Part shown: in pieces, positions 39,000 to 50,799 of the stretch
Numbering within the stretch: the stretch's first letter is position 1
How the letters are laid out: the number at the start of each line of letters is the position of its first letter
NCBI GenBank assembly: GCA_034766995.1
Contig: CM068314.1
Span: 30,971,708-31,035,707, forward strand
Direction: 5' to 3'
From: Acanthacorydalis orientalis
Lineage: Eukaryota > Arthropoda > Insecta > Megaloptera > Corydalidae
DNA length: 64,000 nucleotides
Translations under genes and position numbers: made by a program
Notes under the pieces: generated by a model
What the model saw: the letters and a program-made list of their open reading frames with translations, nothing else
Databases searched by the model: none
Told to the model about the DNA's origin: nothing

Positions 39000-40065
39000 C
39001 ATTACTTTCAATATTAACATGAAAACGATTTCATTAACGATTATATAGCTTATATAACAAGCCTGTAAATAAATTTTCAAAGATTTCAAAAGAACTTAAT
39101 AAATTTAATTTCACATGAGTTAATAATATCGGTTCACACTACGTCCTTTACAATTAGAAATGCAAATTATGAACTTAATGCTTACTATTCAATAATGATT
39201 TTACTGCATGATATGAAAACTACGCCATTATATCCACGCCCGTTTCGAGTATGTCGATATTATTAGTCATTCTCATGAATGTGCAAAATTGTTTCAAGTA
39301 ATAGTAGAATACCATATATTATAATGTATAAAAATAAGTTTATAATTATTTCCTAATTTTATTTTTAAAATTAAACAAATACTAATTCCTTTTTCGAAAA
39401 AATGATTTTCCAATTATTTCAATTCGGAAAAAAATTATAATCATTAAAAAATTCAAGAATAGAAGATCAAAACTCGTATCTAACATTTTCTAGCTACATC
39501 GGGAATCGGTAATTATCACCAAGAGATGGAAAAATTTTTCGTGACCCTTAATTCGAAAATATTTCTGAAAATACATTTTTACAGGATTCTAATCAAAGTT
39601 AATAGCAGTTTTCATCGAATTATGAGAATTTTTTTAATAGATTTTACACACAAATCGTTGATATAGTTTATAATTATTAAATGTAAAAAATAAATTTTAT
39701 GAACATCTGCTGAAACTTAATAGAAATCTATTTCCTTTAATAGTTAAAAAAAAATCCTGTTCACTAAATCTTCAAATTTATTCAGGACAATAAAAAAAAT
39801 TTGAAGTAATATGTAATAAGGAAAAATGTTTGAACTTGAAAATGATATTTGATTTACGATAATTTTCTAAAATAATACTTTTTTCAATTATCCTCAGTTA
39901 CATTGAACAGTTACAAAATTAATATTATTATCATTTTTAATCTGATCTAAAAATTATTATAAAAAGCTATAAAAAGTATTTAAAAGTATAAGCAAAATTA
40001 TAAATACTAAAGAAAAAAAGGTATGATTTAATTATTGAGAAAAGTATTTATACGCGCTATAACTA

Positions 40066-40068
<3 letters not shown>
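39000..40068. other. AT-rich stretch, nothing recognised
   Basis: A patch near 39215-39260 (ATATCCACGCCCG) is more GC-rich. No gene seen. Confidence 0.45.

Positions 40069-40128
<60 letters not shown>
40069..40128. repeat. (TA)n tract at left edge of pogo element
   Basis: About 60 bp with one G. Its last TA is the apparent target duplication of the element at 40129. Confidence 0.97.
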
Positions 40129-40727
40129 GTAGAACCTCGATTTTCGGTGCTAATGACGGGAGCGGCACAACCGGAAAACTGAAAAACACGGATAATCGAA
40201 TAAACTAATAAATTACAATAAAACGACAAGTAAAAGATATTTTTACATACATATTTTTCATTGTACCAAATAAAAATATGTAGATACGTAGAAACATTTC
40301 TGTTAGTGTGTATTTACATTATGTATTTCTTTGTTATTTTGTGAAAAAATCAATCAGAAGTGACTGACGCTTATTCTTATACAATTTTTGTTTAATTTAC
40401 ATCCAAATTTTTCTAACGCTAAGTATTTCACTATAATTAGTATCTTCTTGTTTCTCAGTATACTCCAATAATGTTTTTAAACAAGAAAGGACATATGTAA
40501 AATATACTTTTGTTGACGTTGGAACTTCGGTTACAGATTCTTCATCGCTGTCGTCATTAGTGGTTTCAATTTCCACACGAACAGGGATTCCCCGAGAATA
40601 GTTCCGTACGGTTAAACGGAATGCGCGCACAGATAACTGAATAACTAACACTAACTGAATAACAAAGAGGCAACGCACGGTTAACCGAGTGAACGGTTGT
40701 TCGGGTCACGGATAATGCAGGTTCTAC
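40129..40727 (-). mobile_element. pogo/Tigger element, internally deleted
   Basis: A 599-bp element with inverted ends: left GTAGAACCTCGATTTTCGG, right read inwards GTAGAACCTGCATTATCCG, about 15 of 19 positions equal. TA flanks both ends (40127-40128 and 40728-40729). The left terminus is followed by a second internal CGGATAATCGAA at about 40188-40199. The AGAACCTCGATTATCCG core is typical of pogo/Tigger/Jerky-type elements. The transposase is reduced to its C-terminal part. Confidence 0.8.
40397..40678 (-). pseudogene. C-terminal remnant of a pogo/Tigger-type transposase
   Basis: The 93-codon frame ends with an acidic stretch (TTNDDSDEESVTEVP) and a helical tail, SCLKTLLEYTEKQEDTNY then SEILSVRKIW. 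This is the usual ending of Tigger/Jerky-like transposases: acidic linker, then an amphipathic Leu- and Gln-containing helix with an 'LRKIRD'-like end. The DDE core and the centromere-protein-B-like DNA-binding region are absent. The first 20 or so residues (hydrophobic, starting MRCLFVIQL) lie close to the terminal repeat and are probably not original coding sequence. Not functional as a transposase. Confidence 0.65.
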
Positions 40728-40731
40728 TATC

Positions 40732-40848
<117 letters not shown>

Positions 40849-41219
40849 TGATGAGAAGTTCCCATATTATTTACGATGTAGGAAATACATGCAGAGACAT
40901 ACATAAATATAACCAATGTGAACTGTTCTACCTATTTTTGCAAAAATTACTTTTTACTATTTTTATGGACAAATTAAAAAAAAATAGAAGCATATTTGCC
41001 GATGAGATTTTATAGTAATATTACTTATTACCAAGTAAACTTAGTATTCATTTTTATAGAAATTATAAATTCCTCGGATATATTCATTTCATTGATAAAA
41101 CAGAACCAATTTCATCTCGGAAGCAAATAAAAGCACATCGAAATGTATTCATGAATCACAAATGTATAATTTCTTTCATGACTCGCTGAGAGTAATATAA
41201 AAATAATCATTACAAAATA

Positions 41220-41430
41220 TTTTAGCTTATTGTTTCAACCGTCGACGTCAAGTGCCTCCAGAGAGCGTGATACACAGCCGCTTCAAGCATCTGCATATTA
41301 AATGGCGTTCCGTTTTTAATCAACACAAAGTGAAATGAATTCTTCTTTGATTAGTACTAAAAACGACGCTGCGATGTTTTATAATATATACCACTTTTTG
41401 GCGGTCGCTTGCGGAAAGCAGAGCACAATT
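41220..41430. other. GC-richer non-coding block
   Basis: About 210 bp with CpG (CCGTCGACGTC at 41240, GGCGGTCGC at 41400). No frame open for long. Possible regulatory element. Confidence 0.3.
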
Positions 41431-41560
41431 ATGTACATAAATATATAATAATTACTTTTGTCATTGTACTATAAATATTAATGAAGATGTTTTGTCTTTT
41501 AGTCCATGAAGTTGCCGATTTATTAATGTGACATGTAATCATCATACAAATCATGTATGT

Positions 41561-41566
<6 letters not shown>

Positions 41567-41608
<42 letters not shown>
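41567..41608. repeat. (TA)n microsatellite
   Basis: About 42 bp. Confidence 0.97.
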
Positions 41609-41611
<3 letters not shown>

Positions 41612-41759
41612 AGATAGATTGTTATGTATGAATGTATGTATATAAATGATTTTTTTAAATATATCAGACTCATCAAAAAGTGCATTCGTTATTTTAAACA
41701 AAAATACTACTTAATTGTTTTTATTTATTAATATTTATGATGATTTTGTTCTAATTTAT

Positions 41760-42830
41760 CTTATCTTTCGAGGAACATAACAGTTTCTTGTACAAAAACT
41801 CGGACAGTTTTTTGAAATGTTCAAATACTTTTGATCCCAAAGTTTTTATAACAACTCTTTAAACTAGTCTGAAGCAATCGAAATGGATGGTATTGTCAAC
41901 ACACAAGGTCTGATCCATAATGATTCATTGGTTGCTATATAAAATATTCCTCTCGAATTCCATCAAACATAAAGCATTCCTTTCATTTAATACAAAACGG
42001 CTTTCGATTGCACCAATGACAGATCTCTTCACACTTCGATTGACCAAATATCTATCACTCTCGACCGATCTCTTTCCTTCCAAAGTTATGCAAGGAAAGT
42101 GTTAAACAAGATCTAAACACACTTCTGCTAACTGAATTACAGATTGCAACTTCTTACAAATTATAAGCTTCATACAAGTCTATCTAGCTTACATATTCCC
42201 ACAATTTAATTGGTTGCAGATGTTCCAACACAAACAGTTAGAATTCCTTGCCGATGCGCATCTTTATATTTGGAACAACACCTTGCATACGGATTTCCAT
42301 ATTGTCTAGGAGTTTATTAAACAACAAACACTCTGTACAACTTCTGGAAGCCTATGCCTTTAGAAATCCGTATTGCCAGTACAAGTGTCTGAATTTATTT
42401 GCTGCGGAATTCGAAGCCGATCATATTTAAAGGATGCAGCCAATTAAACTAATAAGAGGCCATGTTCTCGTTCTTAGAGTTCTCGAATCCAATATCTTTC
42501 CGCTTGACAAGCGAAAAATTTCAAACCCACTCACAATCTAATTTAGTAAAAATGAGTCATGGGCTCAATACTCGACACAGAAAAATCATTGAACCCCCTG
42601 AATAGCAGTGCAGTAGTTAGAACAAATAATGCTTCTTATCCTTCTGAAAAAAAAAATACCAATAATAGCGAAATCTACATTAGTCTCTTCCATTTCAGTA
42701 GTCAATTGCCTAAATATAAATTAAATAAAATTAAAGACATTATACTTAATATACACAATGAAATGACAACAGTCGGAATTAAACAAGTTAATTGGATTTA
42801 CAGTATAGTTAATGCCTACTTAGTATAAAC
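41760..42830. other. Kilobase of balanced composition, possible decayed coding DNA
   Basis: No simple repeat and clearly more C and G than the surroundings. Several medium frames are open in plus (41920-42105, 42248-42430, 42559-42828), and minus-strand pieces read as mixed, non-biased peptide. No frame is continuous and no domain is recognisable. It looks like an old insertion of former coding sequence (transposon, pseudogene or other) rather than local AT-rich DNA. Confidence 0.35.
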
Positions 42831-43044
42831 GCCATTTATAAGCAAATAAACACACATTCTTATCGCTCTGATACGTTTTTTAATTAAAAAAATATATTAT
42901 AAGTTATTATTAAAATATTTATATTTTCTTGCATACATCACTGATTGATATTAGACGCAAATGTATAACTTTAGGTTTTAAATAACTACAATATTCGAAT
43001 ATAAAATTATAATTTTTCAATAATGACTACTAGACTATCATAAA

Positions 43045-43049
<5 letters not shown>

Positions 43050-43093
<44 letters not shown>
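43050..43093. repeat. (TA)n microsatellite
   Basis: About 44 bp. Confidence 0.97.
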
Positions 43094-43100
<7 letters not shown>

Positions 43101-43259
43101 AATATCATGTAAAATAAAATCACTCAAATTCGTCCGTAAGAATTTAATTTACGCCTATAAACAAAAATAGATTTTACTTAAAATTCCTATACCCTTATAT
43201 AATTTGATCCAATAAAAAGTAAGGAATCATTGAACATCTATATGTGTAATCTAGGCTGT

Positions 43260-43500
43260 GAATAGCTGGCTATATCGGGATGTGAATTCGTTTTGTATCG
43301 ACATAGTACGGTAGCAAAACCTGGTCAAATCGTAAGTGAACGATAATTAATTTGCTTGGCAAACAAGCCGACCGGAAGTGAGCACAGCATCCGGAAGTGA
43401 TTGGATGGCCTGTCGTCTGACCACCATTACAAGTAATCGTATTCAATCTCCACCTGTTTCGCTTTTTAATTACATTACAGATACACATGTATACGCATAT
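43260..43500. promoter_or_regulatory. High-complexity block with paired ETS-type sites
   Basis: Two copies of CCGGAAGTGA lie in the same orientation at 43372 and 43391, 19 bp apart. An ATTGG (inverted CCAAT) at 43400 overlaps the last base of the second. CCGGAAGT is the consensus core for ETS-family factors. The surrounding 240 bp is GC-richer and has no sensible coding frame. It could be an enhancer or a TATA-less promoter. Confidence 0.45.
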
Positions 43501-43559
43501 GAGTATGCTCTAAAATTGAATATAATTGCACCTTTAAATCAATATAATTTTAACTGTTA

Positions 43560-44189
43560 ATGAGTAAAATTAAATTCATCGAAAAAAAAAATATAATCAA
43601 TACTCGCAATCAAATATCGCGAAATTAGTATCTATTAAAAATATGACTAGTATTAATTAATTAATAATAGTTACTTAAGAGTACAAAACTATTTTTTTTT
43701 TTAATAATATATTTCAAACCATTATTTTTTATACGAAATAAATTTGATAGAAATATTTATAAGAAACATTGCTGACACACATTTAATATTTTGAAATTGA
43801 TATTGAACTATATTAACGTACACGTACAATATTTCACTTTTACTTTTATTATTGAGGCTGAATTTGATTTAAAGAGTTTGTGACGTCAGGTAATTCTAAT
43901 ACGGTGTATATGACTCGCCTGATTCGTACATGATTTGTGTTACAAAATTTATATTCAAAAATGTAATCAGTACAATTCGCTTAAGGTTGTCAAGTTCTCG
44001 GTAAGTTAGATGTTATCATTTTTTTGTAACTAGACAGATAAAAAAGATAAACGTATAGCAATTTTAGAGGTATCCGAACAATGTTTGAGTGAATGATGTG
44101 TTCCATGCGTTCAATTTTGTTTCTTTTTATGTGTTTAAAAATGATGTTATTAGATTGAAACATTTTCATATGAACTAGTGAATACAATT

Positions 44190-44191
<2 letters not shown>
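43560..44191. other. AT-rich stretch with a full CRE-like site
   Basis: TGACGTCA at 43881-43888 is a complete palindromic CRE. Single sites occur by chance, so function is open. Nothing else recognised. Confidence 0.35.

Positions 44192-44234
<43 letters not shown>
44192..44234. repeat. (TA)n microsatellite
   Basis: About 43 bp. Confidence 0.97.
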
Positions 44235-44237
<3 letters not shown>

Positions 44238-44486
44238 AAAAGATATAAATACAGAAAATACATTAATGAATGTATATGAAATATCTTACATGAAATAGAC
44301 TTTAGATAAAAAATGTATAGATTTATTTTACTAAAAGAACATATTAGCCGATTATTTTGTGTTAATAACAATAGGGTTAAATTTCTTAAAATTGTATTGT
44401 ATTGGTGTTTTTTTTAAATTAATAATATAAATGTACAATTATTTCTCTACAAAAGAATCTCAACTGATATACATTTTAAAAATGTT

Positions 44487-44489
<3 letters not shown>

Positions 44490-44549
<60 letters not shown>

Positions 44550-44550
44550 A
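44490..44550. repeat. (TA)n-(TG)n compound microsatellite
   Basis: About 44 bp TA then about 17 bp TG. Confidence 0.97.
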
Positions 44551-44559
44551 AAAAATAGT

Positions 44560-46740
44560 GACACGCGTACTTTTTCAATAATATGGTACCATACAGGATT
44601 AATAATATTACATTTATACAGCCGTAAACATTTATTTCAATAATGATGGAAATAATAACGGTTTGTGGAATATTTATTGAATTGAATTTATTAAATTGTC
44701 CATAAAAAATTATCTAATTTTCACCTAAACCTTTTGAAAATCTCTTTTAAGGTATTATTTATTAGATATGTAAAGATTCTCTTGTTTTCTTCTCTAACTC
44801 ATTTCAAATATATTCAATCACAATAAAATCTGATGATTAAGAAAAAAATTATTTTTCGTAATTATAAAAGAGTTTTAAATTCTCAATTTCTCACTACTAT
44901 ACTTTAAATTTCTTTAAGAATATTCAAATATCTTGATTTATTCATATTTGATGAATTTTAAATTATCAATCTCAGCTATTGATATACACCCTCATGCCAT
45001 CATAAAACCGCTTTCATATTCAAATAGCACGCGTTTTTCAATGTTAATTTTTAATAAGATAGTGTCATAATGTAACTCATTCATTTAAGAAAAACTACAT
45101 TAAAATTTCTCTCTTCACTTTACTATAACACACCAATAATTAAAATTCAGATATAATATGGCATCGACAAATTAATCATTCTTCTGTCTTTTTCTCTTAT
45201 ATGCATCTTATTTAGAATACGAGATCGTACTTTTTTCAATCCGCCTTTCGTATAGTCGGGATTAACATGTTTACTTAAATATTGCTACAATTTAGTAGTA
45301 AGTTTCAAGTCATGCACGCACTATCTCACTTTCATCATGACTGCCAATATTTATGAAATATTTTTTTATGAATAATTCGTTTTTTAATAACTCTTATGGT
45401 TTATGAAATTATTACTTATAATTCTAATAACAATTTCCACTATTTCCTGATTTTTTTTTCAATTTATAAATTAGTTATTACAATCTCTATCAGGTCTGCT
45501 TGGTTTTTAATTCTTTGTAACTCTATAGGAATTTTGCAATTTTTTACTGCATTCTACACACCAAGTTCCAAGTGCTTGCTTACATCTTATAAATTTTAAA
45601 TTACAGAAATTCTCATTTTATCCATATCATACATTTTGAGTGTAAGGTGTTCTTTCTTCAATATTTTGATACATATTTTTGTTACTTCCAATAATTATTC
45701 TTTGTAATATTCAGATGTAAAAATAGATGTTGCTGTGTAAAAAATATTGCACATAAAACATTTCTTTTGCATCCTTTTCCTGACTTTGTATAGAGGAAAA
45801 TATATCTCTATATATGATGTGTAATTTTAAGTGTAATTCTCTATAGGAGTCTATATATCAATATTATATATATAAAGAGAGAGAGAAGAAAGAGAGAAAG
45901 ATTGAACAATAAAATTGAGGCCGATCATATAACATTCATTCATTTCTCTTTTGATTGTTTACTGAGCACTCATCTACTATTGTTTGATAATATTATCGAG
46001 GCAGAAATTAGTTCCATCCTGACAGTATACGAACAAACAGAGTAATAAATTTCGAATAATAGCGTTTGTCGAATAGTTACTTCTAAATGTATTTCGTAAA
46101 GAATGCTAAATTGTTTTGAAAATAAACATAGAGTATAAATTTTATATTATTCACTCGTATTTCAGAAATATTAATTTTTACATTTGTTAACACAGAAACG
46201 TACTAAAGAAGTAAATAAAAAAATATTTTATGTGGAATTAAATACTTTAATAGTAAAAATATTATTGAATATTAATTTTTATTGGAATAAAATCATAGAA
46301 AATAATTTCATTCGTTGGTTTTTTTGATTTTTAAATTTTTATTTTGTATTTTTTTCAAGTTTATCATTGTTTATCTAATAAATCCAAAAGTATATTTTAA
46401 AGTTGAATTAAATATTAATTTTTTTAGAACGATATTTCTATGATAGTTTTTCTTCAAGTTTTAAAATGAGATAAAATAAGTTTTTCGTTACATTGGCACA
46501 AAAAACGAAATGAGTGAAATAAATATGTGATATAATTTAACACGACATTAAAAAATGATAATTATATTTCGAAAAACATCTGTTCGTCCTAAACATTTAT
46601 AAAATTAAATAAAAAAATATGTAACGTAAAAAAGTTAATGCTTTGACGATACATGCGTACATAATTAACATTTTTTTTTGTTTAGACCCTTTATCATCAT
46701 ATTTATTTATTTTTAAAGCGAAATGAAGAAGAAAAAACAT
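44560..46740. other. AT-rich stretch, nothing recognised
   Basis: A short GA-rich patch lies at about 45878-45900. No gene or element ends seen. Confidence 0.5.
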
Positions 46741-46750
46741 AAAACCGAGA

Positions 46751-47125
46751 TTGATGATAATCACCTGCACTTATTGTATATCTGTACGAACATTTTTTGT
46801 GTGTGAATTTTTCACTCGGCATTGTGTTCATGAAGAGGAAAATTCAAACAGAGCGGAAGATAAATGGAATATTCCTTATCCTTCTTCTGTTCGCCGCCGT
46901 TTCACAAACCTCTCCGATGTTCACCCGTACTCTATATGCGTGGTTGTGTGTTTCGGTTATAATACAGACATTTTCAGTATTTTTATATAGACCGCCAAAC
47001 GAATTCGGATTGAGAAAAATATCTTTTCGTTTTTCTATCCGCTGCACGTTTTCAAACATATCGTCAGATATGATTTTTCGAGAGTAAAATATGGGGATAT
47101 TCGTCTCAGACGTATCTATATACAT
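46751..47125. other. Block with overlapping open frames on both strands
   Basis: Three frames are open together: two plus (46751-46990 and 46797-47087) and one minus (46844-47125). The plus frame has an internal Met at 46830 followed by basic residues and a hydrophobic GIFLILLLFAAVS, like a signal peptide. The minus frame is hydrophilic and looks the more protein-like (e.g. DDMFENVQRIEKRKD). None shows a known domain. One may be a real small exon, or the block is simply GC-richer DNA with few stops. Confidence 0.25.
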
Positions 47126-47129
47126 GAAT

Positions 47130-48203
47130 CGATTACAGTAAATAGAACAAATTTATTCGAGAAATGTACATAAAAAAGATGCATTCTCAGTAATAATATT
47201 ATTGCTATCGAAATTCTGTTTATATGGAATAAATCTAAATCAATTTATAATGATTTTAATATGAAAGCTAAAAGATAAATCTGTTCATTTGAAAATAACC
47301 TTTTTTATTTTCTTATAAAAATAAAGAAAATCACAAAAAACAGCAAAACTTACTTCTAGTAATAAATAAAAACTATTTCAATACTAAATCTATATAAATT
47401 TAAAATGGTCTATTGAAGACGATCTTATTTATTATTTAAACTAAACCTCAATTATTGCTTATCATCAAATTGAAAATAATAATATTACGTACATTTGCGT
47501 CTTGAAATATATATTTAATGAAGAAGGTTAATTTTATCTCTTGTCTTTCGATTGAAAAATATAAATAAAAAGGCGAAATTAGGCAATGATGTAAATAACA
47601 AATTTTAATCAAAAAGTTTATCATTATTACTATGTTTCAAACACAAAAATCAAATTTAGAACTTATAACAAAATTAATTCTGAAATCATATAATGAAACA
47701 GACTTTCAACTTTCAAATAATAAAGTGTCAATTTACCAAACTAACTACTTTATAAAATATTATAAACCTATGTAAAATTAACTTCATTTTGTGTGCAGAT
47801 TATTTCTAACATTGAACAGTCTCCTTTGTTTTCGATCAAAATTAAGTTTGATTTGAACATGGGTTGTATAAAGAGGGTTGACAGTTAATATATACATAGT
47901 TATCCATATCTCATCCATTTATACACGAGTATATATATATATATATATATATAAACATTCAAAATTAATACTGATTTTCCACTCAAGTAAAATTCGATAA
48001 TAAAAGTACCTTGAATACGATATTAGTTAGCAATAATGAAAAAGTTTATTCGTCGAAAAAGCGTACTTCACAACTTATCAACCCCTAATTTACATGTCAA
48101 CGTAGATACAGAAAAACACTTGAAAATAATTAACATAAAACTATTATTTAATTATAATCATAAATATATACTACATTTTTAATTACCTATTATGCTGTAT
48201 TTC

Positions 48204-48206
<3 letters not shown>
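47130..48206. other. AT-rich stretch, nothing recognised
   Basis: A short (TA)n at 47931-47954 only. Confidence 0.5.

Positions 48207-48285
<79 letters not shown>
48207..48285. repeat. (TA)n-(TG)n compound microsatellite
   Basis: About 45 bp of TA pass into about 35 bp of pure TG, the longest TG tract in the window. Confidence 0.97.
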
Positions 48286-48287
<2 letters not shown>

Positions 48288-48659
48288 AAAAGACACACAT
48301 GTATATATTCGTACATATGTACATTGCTCTGAAACTAAAAAATAAACACGAGAATAAAACACGGTCCTTTCAAAGAAATCAGTGACAATATGTGGTGCGT
48401 GCAAGGTGACGCAGAAAATTGTATCCAATTCTTAAAATATGTCAACGTAACGACGAAATCTCTGAAAATCTCATATAAATATATATATATATACATTATA
48501 TATTCTGTGTGTGTATTTGTAATATGTGAATGTATGTAAAGTGCCAAAAACGAGTGAAAGAAGAAAATGAGGGTAGAACGAAATACTGCATAAACATACT
48601 CCTACACAATATAGCTATGCGAACAACGCACACTTAAAGAATGTTACTGGGTGTAGGAT

Positions 48660-48708
48660 GACACAGACTGACGATACTGGCATTTCACTAATGCACATCG
48701 TCTGTGTC
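48660..48708. other. Imperfect 49-nt hairpin
   Basis: GACACAGA pairs with TCTGTGTC, then CGAT with ATCG, then GCATT with AATGC, with a small bulge, an internal loop and a 5-nt loop. It is shorter than a usual animal pre-miRNA stem, so I do not call a microRNA. Confidence 0.4.
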
Positions 48709-48719
48709 CCAAGAAAATG

Positions 48720-49255
48720 TTTACATTTTACCAAAAACATTGTACAATTAACTAGACGTGAACATTCGCTTCGTTTATTACAATTATCAATACTGATGCA
48801 CGAGAAAAGGGCGGAAATTTAAAAATATATTTCTATTCAACATTTTTTTCGGTTATTTCATATAAAAAAATAATATGTTTTTTTTTTAGTATTTGAAACT
48901 TGTTGATTACAATAAATATTAATATAGATATTCGGTTTATAGTTTTTATCAAAGATATTTTTTTTATTTTTTTTACTGTATTACTTTCTATTTAAAATAT
49001 TAGAAGTAAACTTTTCCGGTATATAAATTATATATAGAAAACAACAAATATTATTATTGGTTGAAATATAGACAGTGCATTCAAAATCAATATTTTCCAC
49101 CTGCAATTTAATCTATTAATACATTTTTTTTTATAATTTTCAAAGATAATACAAATATTTCATATTTAAAGAAAATTAACGCTTTAAAAGCAAATAGAAA
49201 ATATATTAAATTATAATTCGTTATAAAAATGTATTCAACTTTTTTAAAAATTAAC

Positions 49256-49257
<2 letters not shown>
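48720..49257. other. AT-rich stretch, nothing recognised
   Basis: No gene seen; it ends in a (TA)n of 33 bp at 49258-49290. Confidence 0.5.
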
Positions 49258-49293
<36 letters not shown>

Positions 49294-49465
49294 GTTATAT
49301 TTAAAAAAAGGGTAATTCTTTAAAATGGATGATTATTTCAATTGCTGCTCGTATTTTACATTCGCTTTGTTTTTGTAATCATGTGTATAAAATTTGAAAT
49401 CAATAAAATATCGTCGAAAATACATTTAATAAATATTAGAGTTTGAGTGTATTTAGTTGGCTGTG

Positions 49466-49466
<1 letters not shown>

Positions 49467-49534
<68 letters not shown>
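49467..49534. repeat. (TA)n tract left of transposon B
   Basis: About 68 bp with one G. Confidence 0.97.
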
Positions 49535-50499
49535 AAGATGCATCAGAGGATCGGAAAAATTTCAAAACGCAATAATTAATTGATTTTTTTACATAATTTT
49601 GTTTCTATATACTTTTGTTAGATATATTAGACCATTTTATTTTTTGAAAAATAATACTCGATAGATGAATACCCTTTCGGAGCAAGCATTTCTGTAACCC
49701 TATTACGTAATTTTTCATTACACCCCTTAATATGTCTGGTGGAATTCTCGCAATTGCTTCTTGAGTTTTTAATTTCAGTTTAAGGGTACTCTGTGTCCGA
49801 TCGATATACACGTTGCTCTTTAGATAACCCAAAGAAAATAATCATACTCTGGTAAATCTGGGTATCCTCCTGGCCAAATAACAACTGCATTTTTAGAAAT
49901 GATATTATTTGGAAAGAGCGCTCAGACAGCAGCCATGAACACTACCATTATGACCTGTTTCAACATCTTAATGTAACTTTATAATTTAAGGAAATCTAAT
50001 TAATTCTTGCATCAGAAATGTAGTCACTTTAGAGTTTCGGGCTGCATTAGCGTTTACGGCAATTTCGTTGTCGTTTTCGAAGAAAAATTACCCTATAATG
50101 CCGAAAGACGAAATTGCACACCACACATTAACTTTTGGATTATGCAGCGACTTTTCATTTGATTCAAACGGGTTCTCAGCTCTCCAATATCGACAATCCC
50201 GCTTGTTCACATGGCCGTTTAAATGAAAATGCGCTTCATATGGCATGAATAGATTGTGAATCATATTTTCATCTTCATTCAAACGCAATAGTATATCTTG
50301 ATAAAAATTCGTGCGAACAGGAAAATCAATATCTTTTAACTTCTGAACAATTTGAATTTTGTACGGATGAAAATCTTTATGTACCATTTGATGTACCGAT
50401 GTGTTACTAATGTTTAATGCAGATGTTTACACGTTCTCTTACTCCAATAGTAAATGAATAAGCCAGCTTTTAAATTTGTCTACTCCACTGGTACCCCTT

Positions 50500-50500
<1 letters not shown>
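49535..50500 (-). mobile_element. Truncated IS630-Tc1-mariner element, copy B
   Basis: The sequence between two TA tracts (about 966 bp) is nearly filled by a transposase that lacks its N-terminal third. The 5' end, and so one terminal repeat, seems to have been lost at the right-hand (TA)n tract. I could not match inverted ends. Confidence 0.65.
49605..50397 (-). pseudogene. Broken mariner-superfamily transposase, copy B
   Basis: Two open parts can be read. The first (about 50397-50088) begins VHQMVHKDFHPYKIQIVQ, the hinge after the helix-turn-helix region, and runs to a first-Asp segment DEAHFHLNGHVNKRDCRYW-like and then NVWCAIS...GIIG. After a degenerate middle, DLPEYDYFLW holds the third acidic position. 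The second open part (49832-49605) has GYLKSNVYIDR, then ARIPPDILRGVM and a tail HLSSIIFQK, the regular ending of this group. The catalytic middle with the second Asp is unreadable. It shares VNKxxCxxW and YFLW segments with copies A and C but is clearly diverged from both. Confidence 0.75.

Positions 50501-50543
<43 letters not shown>
50501..50543. repeat. (TA)n tract right of transposon B
   Basis: About 43 bp, where copy B is cut off. Confidence 0.97.
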
Positions 50544-50546
<3 letters not shown>

Positions 50547-50747
50547 TAAGAAACGCCTTAAAGCTCATCGTAAGTTTAAAAATTAGTTTGTCTGTATTAA
50601 GACAATTATATATATATATATAATAATAATAATATTAATTAACCATAAATAAAATATTAAATTCTCAACTATTTTTTAATCGCTCGTGTTTTGGTTAATA
50701 TTACTTCGTGTTTGAAAAACCTACATACGTATATACATTCTATGTAT

Positions 50748-50756
<9 letters not shown>

Positions 50757-50794
<38 letters not shown>
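50757..50794. repeat. (TA)n microsatellite
   Basis: About 38 bp. Confidence 0.97.
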
Positions 50795-50796
<2 letters not shown>

Positions 50797-50799
50797 TGA

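Noticed and set aside
43881..43888. Palindromic CRE (TGACGTCA) as a firm regulatory site
   Set aside because: A single 8-bp word can occur by chance; noted only within the surrounding stretch.
48660..48708. microRNA precursor
   Set aside because: The stem is too short and interrupted for an animal pre-miRNA.
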